From: Spirochaetia bacterium
Lineage (GTDB): Bacteria; Spirochaetota; Leptospiria; Turneriellales; JAOUOS01
Assembly (NCBI GenBank): GCA_029880285.1
Contig: JAOUOS010000014.1
Location: 1 to 64,000 of the forward strand
Direction: 5' to 3'
DNA length: 64,000 nt
Below are positions 43,564-53,632 of this stretch, one piece after another (position 1 is the first letter of the stretch; each line of letters begins with the position of its first letter). The notes under the pieces were generated by a model. The model saw nothing but the letters and a program-made list of their open reading frames with translations. It made no database searches and was not told the origin of the DNA. The position numbers and the translations under genes are program-made.

Positions 43564-44454
43564 ATGGGTTCTCATCATAACAAAGAAAATAAAAATTCAT
43601 CCTTATCAAATATTAAAACAGCGTTTCTATTAAATTTTTTCTTTACCATAATTGAATTCGCGGGGGGAATTTTTACCAATTCTATTGCCATTATCTCAGA
43701 CGCTATTCATGATCTTGGCGATACTTTGGCACTGGGGCTATCGTATTTTATGGAAAAACTTTCGCGAAAAAAAAGAGACGCTAAATATACTTACGGATAT
43801 AAAAGATTTTCTCTTCTTTCTGCTTTGGTAAATTCAGTAGTTTTAGTAACAGGTTCTATTATTGTTTTTACAGAGGCCATACCAAGGCTTTTTAATCCGC
43901 CTGAGGTAAACGAAAAAGGAATGTTTATTCTTGCTATTTTAGGTATTTTATTTAATGGTATAGCTTATTTAAGATTAAAAAAAGGCGATTCTCTAAATGA
44001 AAAAGCGGTATCGCTTCATATTCTTGAAGATACGGTCGGATGGATTATAATTCTTTTAGGCAGTATTTTTCTTTTCTTTTTTGATTTTCGTTACCTTGAT
44101 CCTATTATGTCAATAGTTTTAGCTGTTATTATCATTATAAACGGGTTTAAAATTTTTAAAAAAACATATAAAATATTTTTACAAAGTATTCCCGATGCTA
44201 TTGATGTTAATAAAATTGAAAAAGAAATTTTATCTGTTAAAGGAGTTCTTTCGATTCATGATACCCATATTTGGACCTTAGACGGTAATTATTTTGTATT
44301 TACATCGCATGTTGTTATACCTGAAAAAGTATCTGTTCAAAAATTAACAGAAATAAAATGTAAAGTAAAAGATATTATAATTAAAAATAATATTGAGCAT
44401 GAAACCATAGAGATGGAAAGAGAAAACGAAGACTGTAAGCTAAAAAACTGCTAA
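43564..44454 (+). CDS. Cation diffusion facilitator (zinc/cobalt efflux) transporter
   Basis: The 296-residue inner-membrane protein has six helices and the metal-site motifs of CDF transporters: SDAIHDLGD in helix II and HILEDTVGW in helix V, plus a C-terminal cytoplasmic ferredoxin-like domain with HDTHIWTLDG. It exports divalent cations such as Zn2+ by proton antiport. A second His-rich loop is not prominent. Its 3' end lies five bases from pabB, perhaps sharing a transcript. Confidence 0.93.
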   Translation: MGSHHNKENKNSSLSNIKTAFLLNFFFTIIEFAGGIFTNSIAIISDAIHDLGDTLALGLSYFMEKLSRKKRDAKYTYGYKRFSLLSALVNSVVLVTGSIIVFTEAIPRLFNPPEVNEKGMFILAILGILFNGIAYLRLKKGDSLNEKAVSLHILEDTVGWIIILLGSIFLFFFDFRYLDPIMSIVLAVIIIINGFKIFKKTYKIFLQSIPDAIDVNKIEKEILSVKGVLSIHDTHIWTLDGNYFVFTSHVVIPEKVSVQKLTEIKCKVKDIIIKNNIEHETIEMERENEDCKLKNC

Positions 44455-44459
44455 AACTC

Positions 44460-45434
44460 ATGCTAAAAGAAATGAATACTTTAGGGGCCAAAAAGGTTCC
44501 GTTTTTTTTTATTATTGATTTTGAAATAAAAAATCCTATTATTGTGCCGCTTGAAAAAATAAATCCGGATGAAATTCTATATAAAATTAATGAAAAAAAT
44601 AATTATGAAAAAATAAACCAACTTGACAAACCTGAAAAACAAAAAGAAAAAATAATTTTAAAAAAGTATCCGCCGGCCTTTACAGAATATAAAAAAGCCT
44701 TTCATAAAGTAATTGAAAATCAAATAGCCGGTAACTCGTATTTATTGAATTTAACATTTTCAACAAAAATAAAGATAAATAAAAGCTTAAAAGAAATATT
44801 TTTAATGAGCGAAGCGCCGTATAAACTTTTCTTTAAAGATGAGTTTATTGTTTTTTCACCTGAAAGTTTTGTTAAAATAAAAGACAATATAATATCTTCG
44901 TATCCCATGAAAGGAACCATTGACGCGAAAGAACCCAATGCCGAACAAACAATTATAAATGACGAGAAAGAATACGCCGAGCATGTAACCATTGTAGATT
45001 TAATAAGAAACGATTTAAGCATAAAAGCCAAAAACGTGAAAGTAGAAAAATTCAGATACATTGATAAAATAAAAACAGCAGAAAAAGAGCTATTGCAGGT
45101 AAGTTCTAAAATAACCGGCGAGCTTGAAAATAATTATCATAAAAATCTAGGGAATATCTTTTTATCGCTTTTGCCCGCGGGTTCCATAACGGGAGCGCCC
45201 AAGAAAAAAACAATTGAAATAATAAAAGAAACAGAAACACATAACCGAGGTTTTTATACAGGTGTTTTTGGTGTTTTTGACGGTCAAAATCTTGACAGCG
45301 CGGTTATAATAAGATACATAGAAAAAAGAGAAAATCAATATTTATATAAAAGCGGGGGAGGGATTACCGTTTACAGCGAAGCCAAAAAAGAATATAAAGA
45401 AATGATGGATAAAATATATGTACCCATTGCTTGA
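44460..45434 (+). CDS. pabB: Aminodeoxychorismate synthase component I
   Basis: The 324-residue protein has the chorismate-binding core: FSPESFVKIKDN, SYPMKGTIDAKEP, LIRNDLSIKA, the catalytic loop LLPAGSITGAPKKKTIEII, and GGGITVYS near the end. The N-terminal tryptophan-regulatory domain of longer PabB is reduced, as in compact bacterial forms. It makes 4-amino-4-deoxychorismate for folate synthesis, with an amidotransferase that is not in the window. It overlaps pabC by 17 bases. Confidence 0.92.
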   Translation: MLKEMNTLGAKKVPFFFIIDFEIKNPIIVPLEKINPDEILYKINEKNNYEKINQLDKPEKQKEKIILKKYPPAFTEYKKAFHKVIENQIAGNSYLLNLTFSTKIKINKSLKEIFLMSEAPYKLFFKDEFIVFSPESFVKIKDNIISSYPMKGTIDAKEPNAEQTIINDEKEYAEHVTIVDLIRNDLSIKAKNVKVEKFRYIDKIKTAEKELLQVSSKITGELENNYHKNLGNIFLSLLPAGSITGAPKKKTIEIIKETETHNRGFYTGVFGVFDGQNLDSAVIIRYIEKRENQYLYKSGGGITVYSEAKKEYKEMMDKIYVPIA

Positions 45435-46074
45435 AACCATTCAAATAAAAAACGGTAAAATTCAAAATCTTTTTTATCATAATAAAAGATTAAACCATTC
45501 AAGAAAAGATTTATTTGGTTTGAAAAATAAAGTGGACCTAAAAGAAAAATTACAGATAAATAACGATAAAAATAAAAATTTGATTTTACAAGTAAAAACT
45601 TTTAACAGCAATGAAAGTTTTGAAAATATTGAAATTGAAAAACAATCTGAAGTTTATAAACTAAGATTAATTTATAGCAAAGAGTTATTAAAAGCCGAAG
45701 TATTACCCTATGAAAAAAAATCCATCCGTAGTTTAAAAATAATTGAGTGTGATAATATTGACTATTCTTATAAATATGAAAATCGGGATATTATAAATCA
45801 ATTGTTGTTAAAAAAAGAAAACTGTGACGATATATGCATTGTAAAAAATGGATTTATAACCGATTCTTCTTATGCGAATCTGGTTTTTTTTGACGGTCAA
45901 CATTATATTACGCCCAAAATGCCTCTTTTGAATGGAACAAAACGTGAAAAATATTTGGCCGAAAATAAAATACTTGAAAGTGAAATAAAACCGGAAGATT
46001 TAGAAAAATTCAAGCAAGTGTATTGTATAAATGCTATGGTTGATTTATTTGAAATGCCGGTTGAAATAAATTAA
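45418..46074 (+). CDS. pabC: Aminodeoxychorismate lyase-like class IV aminotransferase
   Basis: The 218-residue PLP-dependent protein has the expected K-K-S-I-R region for the cofactor Lys and KNGFITDSSYANLVFFDGQH, a class IV signature, followed by TPKMPLLNGTKREKYL. It is short compared with most PabC (about 270) but all core elements are visible. It releases pyruvate from aminodeoxychorismate to give p-aminobenzoate. The start overlaps pabB, and the pair is a typical folate operon. Confidence 0.85.
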   Translation: MYPLLETIQIKNGKIQNLFYHNKRLNHSRKDLFGLKNKVDLKEKLQINNDKNKNLILQVKTFNSNESFENIEIEKQSEVYKLRLIYSKELLKAEVLPYEKKSIRSLKIIECDNIDYSYKYENRDIINQLLLKKENCDDICIVKNGFITDSSYANLVFFDGQHYITPKMPLLNGTKREKYLAENKILESEIKPEDLEKFKQVYCINAMVDLFEMPVEIN

Positions 46075-46104
46075 AATTCTAATATTTTATACAAATCGTA
46101 TTTC

Positions 46105-47733
46105 TCATAAAAAAATTTGGTCTATAATTTTCAAGAATTTATCAATTCTTACTGGTTTTACGAGATATTCTGTTATATCATACTTGTGACCTTTTTTAAT
46201 ATCATTTTCCATTGCGTTCGCGCTTAGTATCACAACAGGTATTTTATTAAGCGTATCACTTTTTCGAATTCTCTCAAGAAACTCAAAGCCATTCATTCCC
46301 GGCAGGTTAATGTCAAGTAAGATCATTTTAGGCTCCATAGAAAGCGCCATTTCAAAACCCATTTCTGCTGTTCGCGCTGTCCATAAGGTTATGTCTTCTC
46401 TTCTTTCTAAAATTTGTTCAATTAACATTATATTAGACGGATTGTCTTCGATGTATAATAAATTATTCTCTTTTATTTTTTTCTGGGGATTTATTTTAGC
46501 GAAATTGTCTCCTTTTATTAATTTAGGAATCTTTTGCCCTTCAACAATATCAAGTTCAAGCCAAAACTTACTGCCAACACGGCGTTCACTTTCTACGTCA
46601 ATATCGCCGTTCATCATCCGCGCGAGTTTTCTACTTAAGTGTAATCCTATACCTGTTCCCTGTATATTCGTAGATTCTGCGTTTAGTCTTTCAAACGGTT
46701 CAAATAAAAGTCCTGTTTTTTCTTGTGCAATGCCAAGGCCTGTGTCTTGAATGAAAATTCTTAATCTTTTATTTTTCTGTAGTAGGCAATAGATAATTAC
46801 TTTTCCATTTTTTCGGTTATACTTTATAGCATTTGAAATAAGATTCATTAGAATTTGCTTTAACCTTAAATAATCGGCCTTTACTTTAAGTTTACATTCT
46901 TCTTCGCTTTCAAATACCAGCTTTATGTTTCTTTCATTCGCCTGGTTTAAAAGCAAATTAATACAGCTTTTAATTACTTCTACTACCGATACTTCTTCCA
47001 TTGAGAGGGTAACCTTGCCGGCTTCTATTTTACTGAGATCCAGTACTTCATCAATAAGAGATAATAGGTGCCAGCCGCCGCTTAAAATTTGTTCTAAAGC
47101 GTCTTTAACAGAAGAATTTTTCTCGAACTCTTCTTTTGTCTGTAAAATTTGAGCAAAACCCAAAATAGCGTTCATTGGGGTTCTAAGTTCATGGCTCATT
47201 CGAGATAAAAATTCTGATTTCGCCCTATTTGCCTTTTCTGCCATAAGTTTTTGTTTTTCTAAAGATTTGTTAAGTTCTTCAAGTTGAAATGTTCTTTCTT
47301 TTACTTTGTCTTCAAGATTTGTTCTTGCTTCAATTAGTTCTTGCTCATTTATTTTTAGCCTAGTTATATTATGGGCCACCGCGTAAATAATTCCGTTTTC
47401 AGGCTCTGAAACAGAATTCCATAAAAGAAAAATCTCATCTCCGTTTTTTTTGATATACCGGTTGCTGAAAGAAATAACAACCTCTCCTACTGCTAATCCG
47501 GCGGCAGCTTCGATAGTCGGCTGTACGTCATCAGGATGAATAAATTCAATATAAGGTTTTGAATATAGCTCTTGCATTGTAAACCCGAGAGCTTTTTCCC
47601 ACGCGGGATTTAAAAGTTTAAAATAACCGTCAGTGCCGGCTATACAAAGCATATCCATAGATAAATTAAAAAATTTTTCTATATCATATTTTAAATTTGA
47701 AATTGTATTTGGTTCGGCTAGCTTTTGATTCAT
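46105..47733 (-). CDS. PAS hybrid histidine kinase (PAS-HK-REC)
   Basis: About 542 residues from ATG 47733, which has caggag upstream at good spacing; the longer frame to 47778 has none. A PAS domain (DMLCIAGTDGYFKLLNPAWEKALGF and IHPDD) leads through a short coiled region to the dimerisation helix with His in SRMSHELRTPMNAILGFAQIL. The ATPase has DTGLGIAQEKTG and GTGIGLHLSRKLARM. The C-terminal receiver has Asp in MILLDINLPGMNG and ends in LVKPVRIDKF. No membrane segment, so it senses an internal signal. Confidence 0.94.
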   Translation of the reverse strand: MNQKLAEPNTISNLKYDIEKFFNLSMDMLCIAGTDGYFKLLNPAWEKALGFTMQELYSKPYIEFIHPDDVQPTIEAAAGLAVGEVVISFSNRYIKKNGDEIFLLWNSVSEPENGIIYAVAHNITRLKINEQELIEARTNLEDKVKERTFQLEELNKSLEKQKLMAEKANRAKSEFLSRMSHELRTPMNAILGFAQILQTKEEFEKNSSVKDALEQILSGGWHLLSLIDEVLDLSKIEAGKVTLSMEEVSVVEVIKSCINLLLNQANERNIKLVFESEEECKLKVKADYLRLKQILMNLISNAIKYNRKNGKVIIYCLLQKNKRLRIFIQDTGLGIAQEKTGLLFEPFERLNAESTNIQGTGIGLHLSRKLARMMNGDIDVESERRVGSKFWLELDIVEGQKIPKLIKGDNFAKINPQKKIKENNLLYIEDNPSNIMLIEQILERREDITLWTARTAEMGFEMALSMEPKMILLDINLPGMNGFEFLERIRKSDTLNKIPVVILSANAMENDIKKGHKYDITEYLVKPVRIDKFLKIIDQIFL

Positions 47734-48094
47734 TGGTATACTCCTGCTTTTACTTGATAAGTAATTATATAGGTACAAATATACTTTTTATAGCAAGAAG
47801 AGACAAATATAATTGTTAAAATAATTAATATTTTTATACAATTATTAAAATTTAGATAATTTATTTAATTATAAGCCAGTTGTAAAAGGCATTAATCACA
47901 GGCATATTTAATTTGGGTACCAATTCGTTTATTGATCAAAGGTTTTAAGAACCAACCGCAAACGACATAGATAGACCTTATGAAGAAAGTGATTTTCGGC
48001 AAATGATATTACTTGATATTTACCTGCCAGATGCGATTTTGAGTGTTTTGGGGTCATAAATCAAATACTTTATGAACAGTGCAAAGCCTTTGTT
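47734..48094. other. Gene-free stretch between two hybrid kinases
   Basis: AT-rich; no convincing coding frame. A short open tract near 47960-48058 reads LLDIYLPDAILSVLG but lacks a start and is interrupted upstream by a stop, so it may be a remnant of something or chance. Confidence 0.4.
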
Positions 48095-49849
48095 TTAATA
48101 CTTATTTACAGTATCCATTAGCTTTTGCAAATTTATAGGTTTTGTAAGAAAGTCGTCAAATGAAGATTCTTTGATTCTCTCAATCATTTCAGTAGTTGCG
48201 TAAGCGCTTACCGATATAACCGGTATTGCCGCGGTTTCTGAATTATTTTTTAATATTTCATTTACTTTAAAACCGTCTATGCCCGGTAGATTTAAATCTA
48301 ATAGAATAAGATCAGGTTTTTCTACTGAAACCTTGGCAATACCTTCTTCGCCCGATTCAGCTGTTGTTAAAGTATGTTCTTTGTTGTTTTCAAATAAATT
48401 TTCAAGCAGGTTTCTATTATGCTTATTATCTTCTATGTATAATATTTTTTTTTGTTTATACAATTTGGGCCTAAAAACCTGTACTTCTTCATCTATAAGG
48501 TTGTCTATTTCAGCCTCAGACAAAAAGGGAATATCAATCCAGAAGGTAGAACCCTGTTCATATACCGAAGTAAAACCAATCTGACCCCCCATGGCCTCAA
48601 CAATGTTCTTGGTTATACTAAGGCCTATACCGGTACCTTCTATGTTTGATGTTTTTGCGCCGCCTCTTTCGAAAGCGGCAAATATATTGCTTTTATCTTT
48701 TTCTTGTATACCTTTGCCCGTATCAATAACTTCAATTCGTATACAGGGTATATTCATCTCTCTATTTTTAATTATACTCTCGTGACAATTTATGGTTACG
48801 CTGCCCTGCGGTTTGTTATATTTTATCGCGTTTGTAAGAAGATTAACAATGGCCTGCCTTAGGCGTGCCCTATCTACCATTAAAACCCAGTCTTTCTTGT
48901 TTTGAAGTATAACATCAATAGAATATCGTTCTGCAAAAGGCTGAACAATATTAATAGATTCAGCTAAAATTTCAGAAAAACGTGCCTTTTCAGAGATAAA
49001 TTCAATTCTCCCTGTTTCTATTTTTGAATAATCAAGTATATCACTAATTAATCTGAGAAGATGATGGCCGCTTTCATAAATTATTCTTATACTCTTTTGC
49101 TGGGTCTCGTTTAGTTTTTCTTTTTCCATAAGCAGTATCTGCGCAAAACCTAAAATACCGTTTAGCGGTGTACGAAGCTCGTGACTCATTCTCGATAAGA
49201 ATTCGTTTTTAGCCATATTTGCTTTTTCAGCGTTATCTTTTGCCTTTATTAAATCTTCTTCCATTTTTATAGACTCAGAGATATCATGAATCACAAGATG
49301 AAGACAGCCTGTTACCGAAGAGTCTTCTGAAATAAATGAATAATCGTCTACAGAGCGCATTTCAACGAGAGCCGTAAAATACTGATTAGGAAAGCGCCTA
49401 AAGGTCATTTTCATTTTCTGGTTTGCTTCATTTTTTAAAAGAGATTTAAACTTCATTCGAAAGGCGGTATGTTCTTTCTCATGCAAAAGGTGGGTAAAAT
49501 GTTTTTTTTCAACCGCTTTTATGCTTGTATAAACCATATCTGCCATTTTTTGATTTGTCTGAATGACAATACCATTTGAGTCGAGTGTAATATAACCGGC
49601 AGGTGATTGATGGTAAAGCTGATAAAAAATATCTCTGGTTTTTTTTAATTCAAAATTTGTTTTACGAAGCTCGGTTTCTGAAACATGCAGTTCTTCGTTT
49701 TGAAGTTCAAGTTCAATTTGATGAACGCTAAGTTCGTGAAGTAATTTGCCAACTTCGTCGGGATTAATCTCGCCTTCAGGTTTACTTATTTTAAGAATAA
49801 GGTCTTCTGCTTGTTTTCGCAGTGTTAGAAAATTCCTATCGGTGGTCAT
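48095..49849 (-). CDS. PAS hybrid histidine kinase (PAS-HK-REC)
   Basis: The 584-residue cytoplasmic protein has an N-terminal coiled region (ELSVHQIELELQNEELHVSE), a PAS domain (QSPAGYITLDSNGIVIQTNQ), the dimerisation helix with His in SRMSHELRTPLNGILGFAQIL, an ATPase with DTGKGIQEKD and GTGIGLSITKNIVEAM, and a C-terminal receiver with Asp in LILLDLNLPGIDG. Kinase and receiver cores strongly resemble the kinase at 46105. It lies 11 bases after the CheB-CheR fusion gene and is probably in its operon. Confidence 0.94.
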   Translation of the reverse strand: MTTDRNFLTLRKQAEDLILKISKPEGEINPDEVGKLLHELSVHQIELELQNEELHVSETELRKTNFELKKTRDIFYQLYHQSPAGYITLDSNGIVIQTNQKMADMVYTSIKAVEKKHFTHLLHEKEHTAFRMKFKSLLKNEANQKMKMTFRRFPNQYFTALVEMRSVDDYSFISEDSSVTGCLHLVIHDISESIKMEEDLIKAKDNAEKANMAKNEFLSRMSHELRTPLNGILGFAQILLMEKEKLNETQQKSIRIIYESGHHLLRLISDILDYSKIETGRIEFISEKARFSEILAESINIVQPFAERYSIDVILQNKKDWVLMVDRARLRQAIVNLLTNAIKYNKPQGSVTINCHESIIKNREMNIPCIRIEVIDTGKGIQEKDKSNIFAAFERGGAKTSNIEGTGIGLSITKNIVEAMGGQIGFTSVYEQGSTFWIDIPFLSEAEIDNLIDEEVQVFRPKLYKQKKILYIEDNKHNRNLLENLFENNKEHTLTTAESGEEGIAKVSVEKPDLILLDLNLPGIDGFKVNEILKNNSETAAIPVISVSAYATTEMIERIKESSFDDFLTKPINLQKLMDTVNKY

Positions 49850-49860
49850 TGTTTTACTTT

Positions 49861-52800
49861 TTATATTTGGATATTAAGGGTATTTTTGAAAACTTTTTTC
49901 AAAGATTCAGGCAGACTGCCACCGTTGCCAGATTTGTTTATTACGGTAATTCTCTCAGGCAGGGAGCCATGATTTTTTATCTCTTCGTTATCCATGGCTG
50001 AAAGCACGCATATGGGCGTCGCTTTCAGCAACGGGTCCCTTTCAAGATTTTGAATCATTTGAAACCCATCCATGCCGGGCATTATGAGATCGGTAATAAT
50101 TAAAACGGGGTTATGCCTGGCGGCAAGCATTATGCCCTCGCAGCCGTTAGCGGCCGTAATTACCTCATATTTGTTTTTTAAAATCTGAAGAATCATATTT
50201 TTTATAGCGTTTGCCTGATTTTTGTCGTCGTCAACATGCAGAATTTTACCCGATGAAAGCTTCATTTTACGTATTTCTTCTTGAAGAGATTTTTTCTCGG
50301 TAATCTCTTGTATCATACCAATAATATATCTCGTTTGATTTTGTTCGTCATGGTATAATTCGCCTTTTCTGATAACCCATTTTATTTGTTTATCAGGGCA
50401 GATAATTCTATGTTCGAGACTATAAGGCTTTTTTAATTCTATAGCCTTCAGCATGGCCGATTCTACTTCATTGATATCTTCAGGATGAATGAGTTTCATG
50501 AAATTTTCATATTTTCCGTTGAACTCTTTTGGCGTTAATCCAAAAATACGGTATAAATTTTCTTCTAAATGAACACTGTTTTCGTCTATGTTCCATTCAA
50601 AAATGCCCATGTTTGAAAATTTATGGGCCAGCGAGTTAAGCCTCTTGCTTCTTTCGAGAGCCATTTGAAAGTTTTTCTGTATGGTAATATCAATAAATAA
50701 AACCACCACCCCTGAATAGACTTCAGAAGCGATTTTATAAGGTAAGAATCTGACCAAATACCACTTTTCTTGAATTGATCTGAATTCAAACTCGTTTAGT
50801 TTTTGAGAGCTTAAAACTTCTTTCGCGATTTCGGCCAAATTTGCCTTGCCCAGATTATGAGAAATATGCCGAATTGGGCGGCCAATATCGGTATCAATTA
50901 TATTTAAAAGTTCAGTCAGTTTTTTTGAAAAACGACGAATTTCAAGATCTTCGTCTAAAAATAAAGAGCCTATATGGGTGCTTGCCAGAAGATTGTCAAG
51001 GTCGTTATTTACCTCGGTAAGCTCTGTTATTTTTGACTGGTATTCGGCATTTACGGTATAAAGCTCTTCGTTGACCGACTGCAGCTCTTCGTTTGTAGAC
51101 TGCAGTTCTTCATTTGAGGCCAGCAGTTCTTCGTTTGTGGCCTGAAGTTCTTCGTTAGAGGTTTCAAGCTCTTCTACAGTTGCCTGAAGATTTTCTCTGG
51201 TAAATTGCAGTTCCTGTTCAAGATCAATAATTCTGTTTTCGGTTTCTTTGCTTACGTCATAAGAAATATCTTCTGTGGCCGATGAATCGGCGGAGTGCAT
51301 TTCTTTAATGTATACCCCCACAAGAGGATCCTGCCCCTTTTTTTGATTCAGGGGCTTTATTCGCATTTCTATATTATGAGGTTTATCGTCAATGGACAGG
51401 CGAATTTTTGAAAAAGTAAGCGGCTGACCTGTTTTAAATACTTTTTGAACACCCGTAGAAAGGGGTATGGCAAGCTCTTGGGGCATCAGTTTACCGGCAT
51501 CTGTCGTCATGGTACCCGGCTGCATTCGAAGAAAAGTGGCAGTATCGCCTATCGCGTGAATAACATCCATATTGCTGTTCAATACCGTAGCAAATAAAAC
51601 AAATTCTGAAGCAAAGGACTGTATAAAACGGTCTAAAATTCGTTCTTCTTCATGCTGAAGTCTTACGGCGGCCTGGTTGCCCGCAAGGCGGGAACGGGCG
51701 ATGCGAGTCTGGTCAAAAAGGGTCGCAGGGGCCACATGCATGCCTGATTGTTTTCGTTTGCCAACAGATCGGTAAAGGCGCCATTTTTGGTTTAAGGTTT
51801 TATAGTAGTCTTGCATTTCTCCTATAGATTCACTGCTGCCAAGAAACATTATACCATTTTTTACTAGAGAGAAATTGAAAAGTTCAAGAGCTTTTTGCTG
51901 TAGAACCGGCTGAAGATAAATTAACAGATTGCGGCAGCTTATAAGATCGATATTCGTAAAAGGAGGATCCTTAATTATATTATGAGGGGCGAAAACCACC
52001 ATCTCGCGCACCACCCGCGAAATCTGATAGCCCATATCGGTATTGTTGAAGTATTTGGCCAGATAATTTGCGGGTACATCGGGGGCAATTCCCGCCGGGT
52101 ATTTTCCCATACTTGCCGTATCAAGGGCGTGTTTATCAATATCGGTTGAAAAGATTTTAATATCTCTGTGTGTTCCGGTTTTTTCCATTATGTCAAGACA
52201 TAAAATAGCGAGAGAATAAGCCTCTTCACCGGTAGAACATCCGGCGACCCAAATTCTTAAATCTTTTTTTTCAGCGTTTACAATAAGTTCCCGAAGATAT
52301 TTTTCGCGCAGCAGATCAAAAGCTTCAGGGTCGCGGAAAAAATTCGTAACCCCAATTAAAAGTTCGCCGTATAGAGTATCCACTTCGTGCTTATGAAGTT
52401 CAAGATATCTAATATAATCGTTAAGATCAAGTACATTGTTAATCATCATGCGCCGCTCAATGCGTCTTTTAACGGTCGCGGGCTTGTAAAAAGTAAAATC
52501 GACGCGGGTACGCTCTCTTAAAAGAGCGTAAATTCTCGTTAAGCCGGTTTCGTTTGATATGTTCGATTCGTTATGTTCCTGTTTTGTTTTATATGGATGG
52601 TTTATAAAAGAAACCAGCTGACGGGGCATTTCAATTGGTGGTAAAATAAAATCGGCGAGGCCGGTGGCGATAACCGAGCGGGGCATTCCGTCAAATTTTG
52701 CCGATTCTTCATTTTGAACCATGACCATGCCATCGTTTTCTTTAATGGCCTTAATGCCGCGGGTACCGTCAGAACCGGTGCCCGAAAGAATAATACCTAT

Positions 52801-53244
52801 GGCTCTTGTGCCTTTGTCTTCAGCAAGAGATTTAAAAAAAATATCAATAGGAAGATGTAAAACGTCTCTTTCTTTTTGATCGGTTAAAATAAGCTTTCCG
52901 TGAAAGATTTTCAGATTCTTTTTTGGGGGTATTAGATATACATTATTGGGCAAAGCCAGCATGCCATCTTCAATTCTGTGAACGGGCATGGTGGTTCTGC
53001 GGGTCATTAGCTCAGGCATTAAGCTTTTATAATCAGCTGAAAGATGTTGTACTATGATAAATGTAGCGCCTGAATCGTCAGTCATTGATTTGAAAAAAGA
53101 TTCAATGGCTTCAAGACCCCCGGCCGAGGCGCCTATTCCCACATAATAAGAGGGCGTATTTTTTTCTTCTAATTTTTCGTCAGATGTTTTCGCTTTTGGT
53201 TTGGTTTTTGGTTCAGTATTCTCTTCTTTTTTTTTCTTTGGCAT
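49861..53244 (-). CDS. CheB-CheR-PAS-PAS-REC fusion protein
   Basis: From ATG 53244 the protein is about 1127 residues; a GTG six bases upstream is possible. In order: a low-complexity Lys/Glu leader; CheB methylesterase (about 35-215) with GASAGG, QHLSAD and SGTGSDGTRG; CheR N- and C-domains (about 235-500) with AGCSTGEEAYSLAI; a long coiled coil rich in TNEELQS repeats; a PAS domain; a PAS_3 domain with GLTPKEFNG and IHPED; and a C-terminal receiver with Asp in IITDLIMPGMDG. There is no kinase core. The hybrid kinase 11 bases downstream likely phosphorylates the receiver. Confidence 0.94.
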   Translation of the reverse strand: MPKKKKEENTEPKTKPKAKTSDEKLEEKNTPSYYVGIGASAGGLEAIESFFKSMTDDSGATFIIVQHLSADYKSLMPELMTRRTTMPVHRIEDGMLALPNNVYLIPPKKNLKIFHGKLILTDQKERDVLHLPIDIFFKSLAEDKGTRAIGIILSGTGSDGTRGIKAIKENDGMVMVQNEESAKFDGMPRSVIATGLADFILPPIEMPRQLVSFINHPYKTKQEHNESNISNETGLTRIYALLRERTRVDFTFYKPATVKRRIERRMMINNVLDLNDYIRYLELHKHEVDTLYGELLIGVTNFFRDPEAFDLLREKYLRELIVNAEKKDLRIWVAGCSTGEEAYSLAILCLDIMEKTGTHRDIKIFSTDIDKHALDTASMGKYPAGIAPDVPANYLAKYFNNTDMGYQISRVVREMVVFAPHNIIKDPPFTNIDLISCRNLLIYLQPVLQQKALELFNFSLVKNGIMFLGSSESIGEMQDYYKTLNQKWRLYRSVGKRKQSGMHVAPATLFDQTRIARSRLAGNQAAVRLQHEEERILDRFIQSFASEFVLFATVLNSNMDVIHAIGDTATFLRMQPGTMTTDAGKLMPQELAIPLSTGVQKVFKTGQPLTFSKIRLSIDDKPHNIEMRIKPLNQKKGQDPLVGVYIKEMHSADSSATEDISYDVSKETENRIIDLEQELQFTRENLQATVEELETSNEELQATNEELLASNEELQSTNEELQSVNEELYTVNAEYQSKITELTEVNNDLDNLLASTHIGSLFLDEDLEIRRFSKKLTELLNIIDTDIGRPIRHISHNLGKANLAEIAKEVLSSQKLNEFEFRSIQEKWYLVRFLPYKIASEVYSGVVVLFIDITIQKNFQMALERSKRLNSLAHKFSNMGIFEWNIDENSVHLEENLYRIFGLTPKEFNGKYENFMKLIHPEDINEVESAMLKAIELKKPYSLEHRIICPDKQIKWVIRKGELYHDEQNQTRYIIGMIQEITEKKSLQEEIRKMKLSSGKILHVDDDKNQANAIKNMILQILKNKYEVITAANGCEGIMLAARHNPVLIITDLIMPGMDGFQMIQNLERDPLLKATPICVLSAMDNEEIKNHGSLPERITVINKSGNGGSLPESLKKVFKNTLNIQI

Positions 53245-53632
53245 GTGCACTCTTTCTACAGTTTTATATTTTTTTTTAGGGGGATATAGTAAATTATTTG
53301 TTATTATACATATGTATCTTTTTTTAATACTTGTATATGACGATTATATTATTAAAGAAATAACATTTCGTCAAAAAAAAAAAATTGCATTTAAATTATT
53401 TGATATATTTTTGAAAACGCAGCTTAAATCATTTTTTCAAAAGCAGCTTCTTTATCTATACATTCAGTAATGATGTCTTTTATGGAACCATAAAAAAATA
53501 TTGAAAAAAGAAAAAAAGGATTGTAATATAAAGCATATTGACACGAAATACACATTATAAAAATATCAGGTCTAAAAAAAACAGTTACAGTCATCTGTTT
53601 TTAACGGATAATATTTACCTCAAAAAATAAAT
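53245..53632. other. Divergent promoter region between signalling genes
   Basis: About 390 bases of AT-rich sequence separating the CheB-CheR fusion and the transmembrane kinase, so both promoters should be here. A TTGACA occurs near 53538 but no convincing -10 follows at the correct spacing. aaacag (near 53578) and ctgttt (near 53595) form a weak inverted repeat. Nothing further is supported. Confidence 0.4.

Noticed and set aside
47960-48058. Possible gene remnant reading LLDIYLPDAILSVLG
   Set aside because: It lacks a start, is preceded by an in-frame stop and matches no family I can name.
53201-53470. 89-codon plus-strand frame in the divergent intergenic region
   Set aside because: It overlaps the start of the CheB-CheR gene, is rich in Phe and Leu as expected from AT-rich non-coding DNA, and has no ribosome binding site.
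53536-53565. Promoter TTGACA...TATAAA upstream of the transmembrane kinase
   Set aside because: The spacer is about 12 bases, too short for a sigma-70 promoter.
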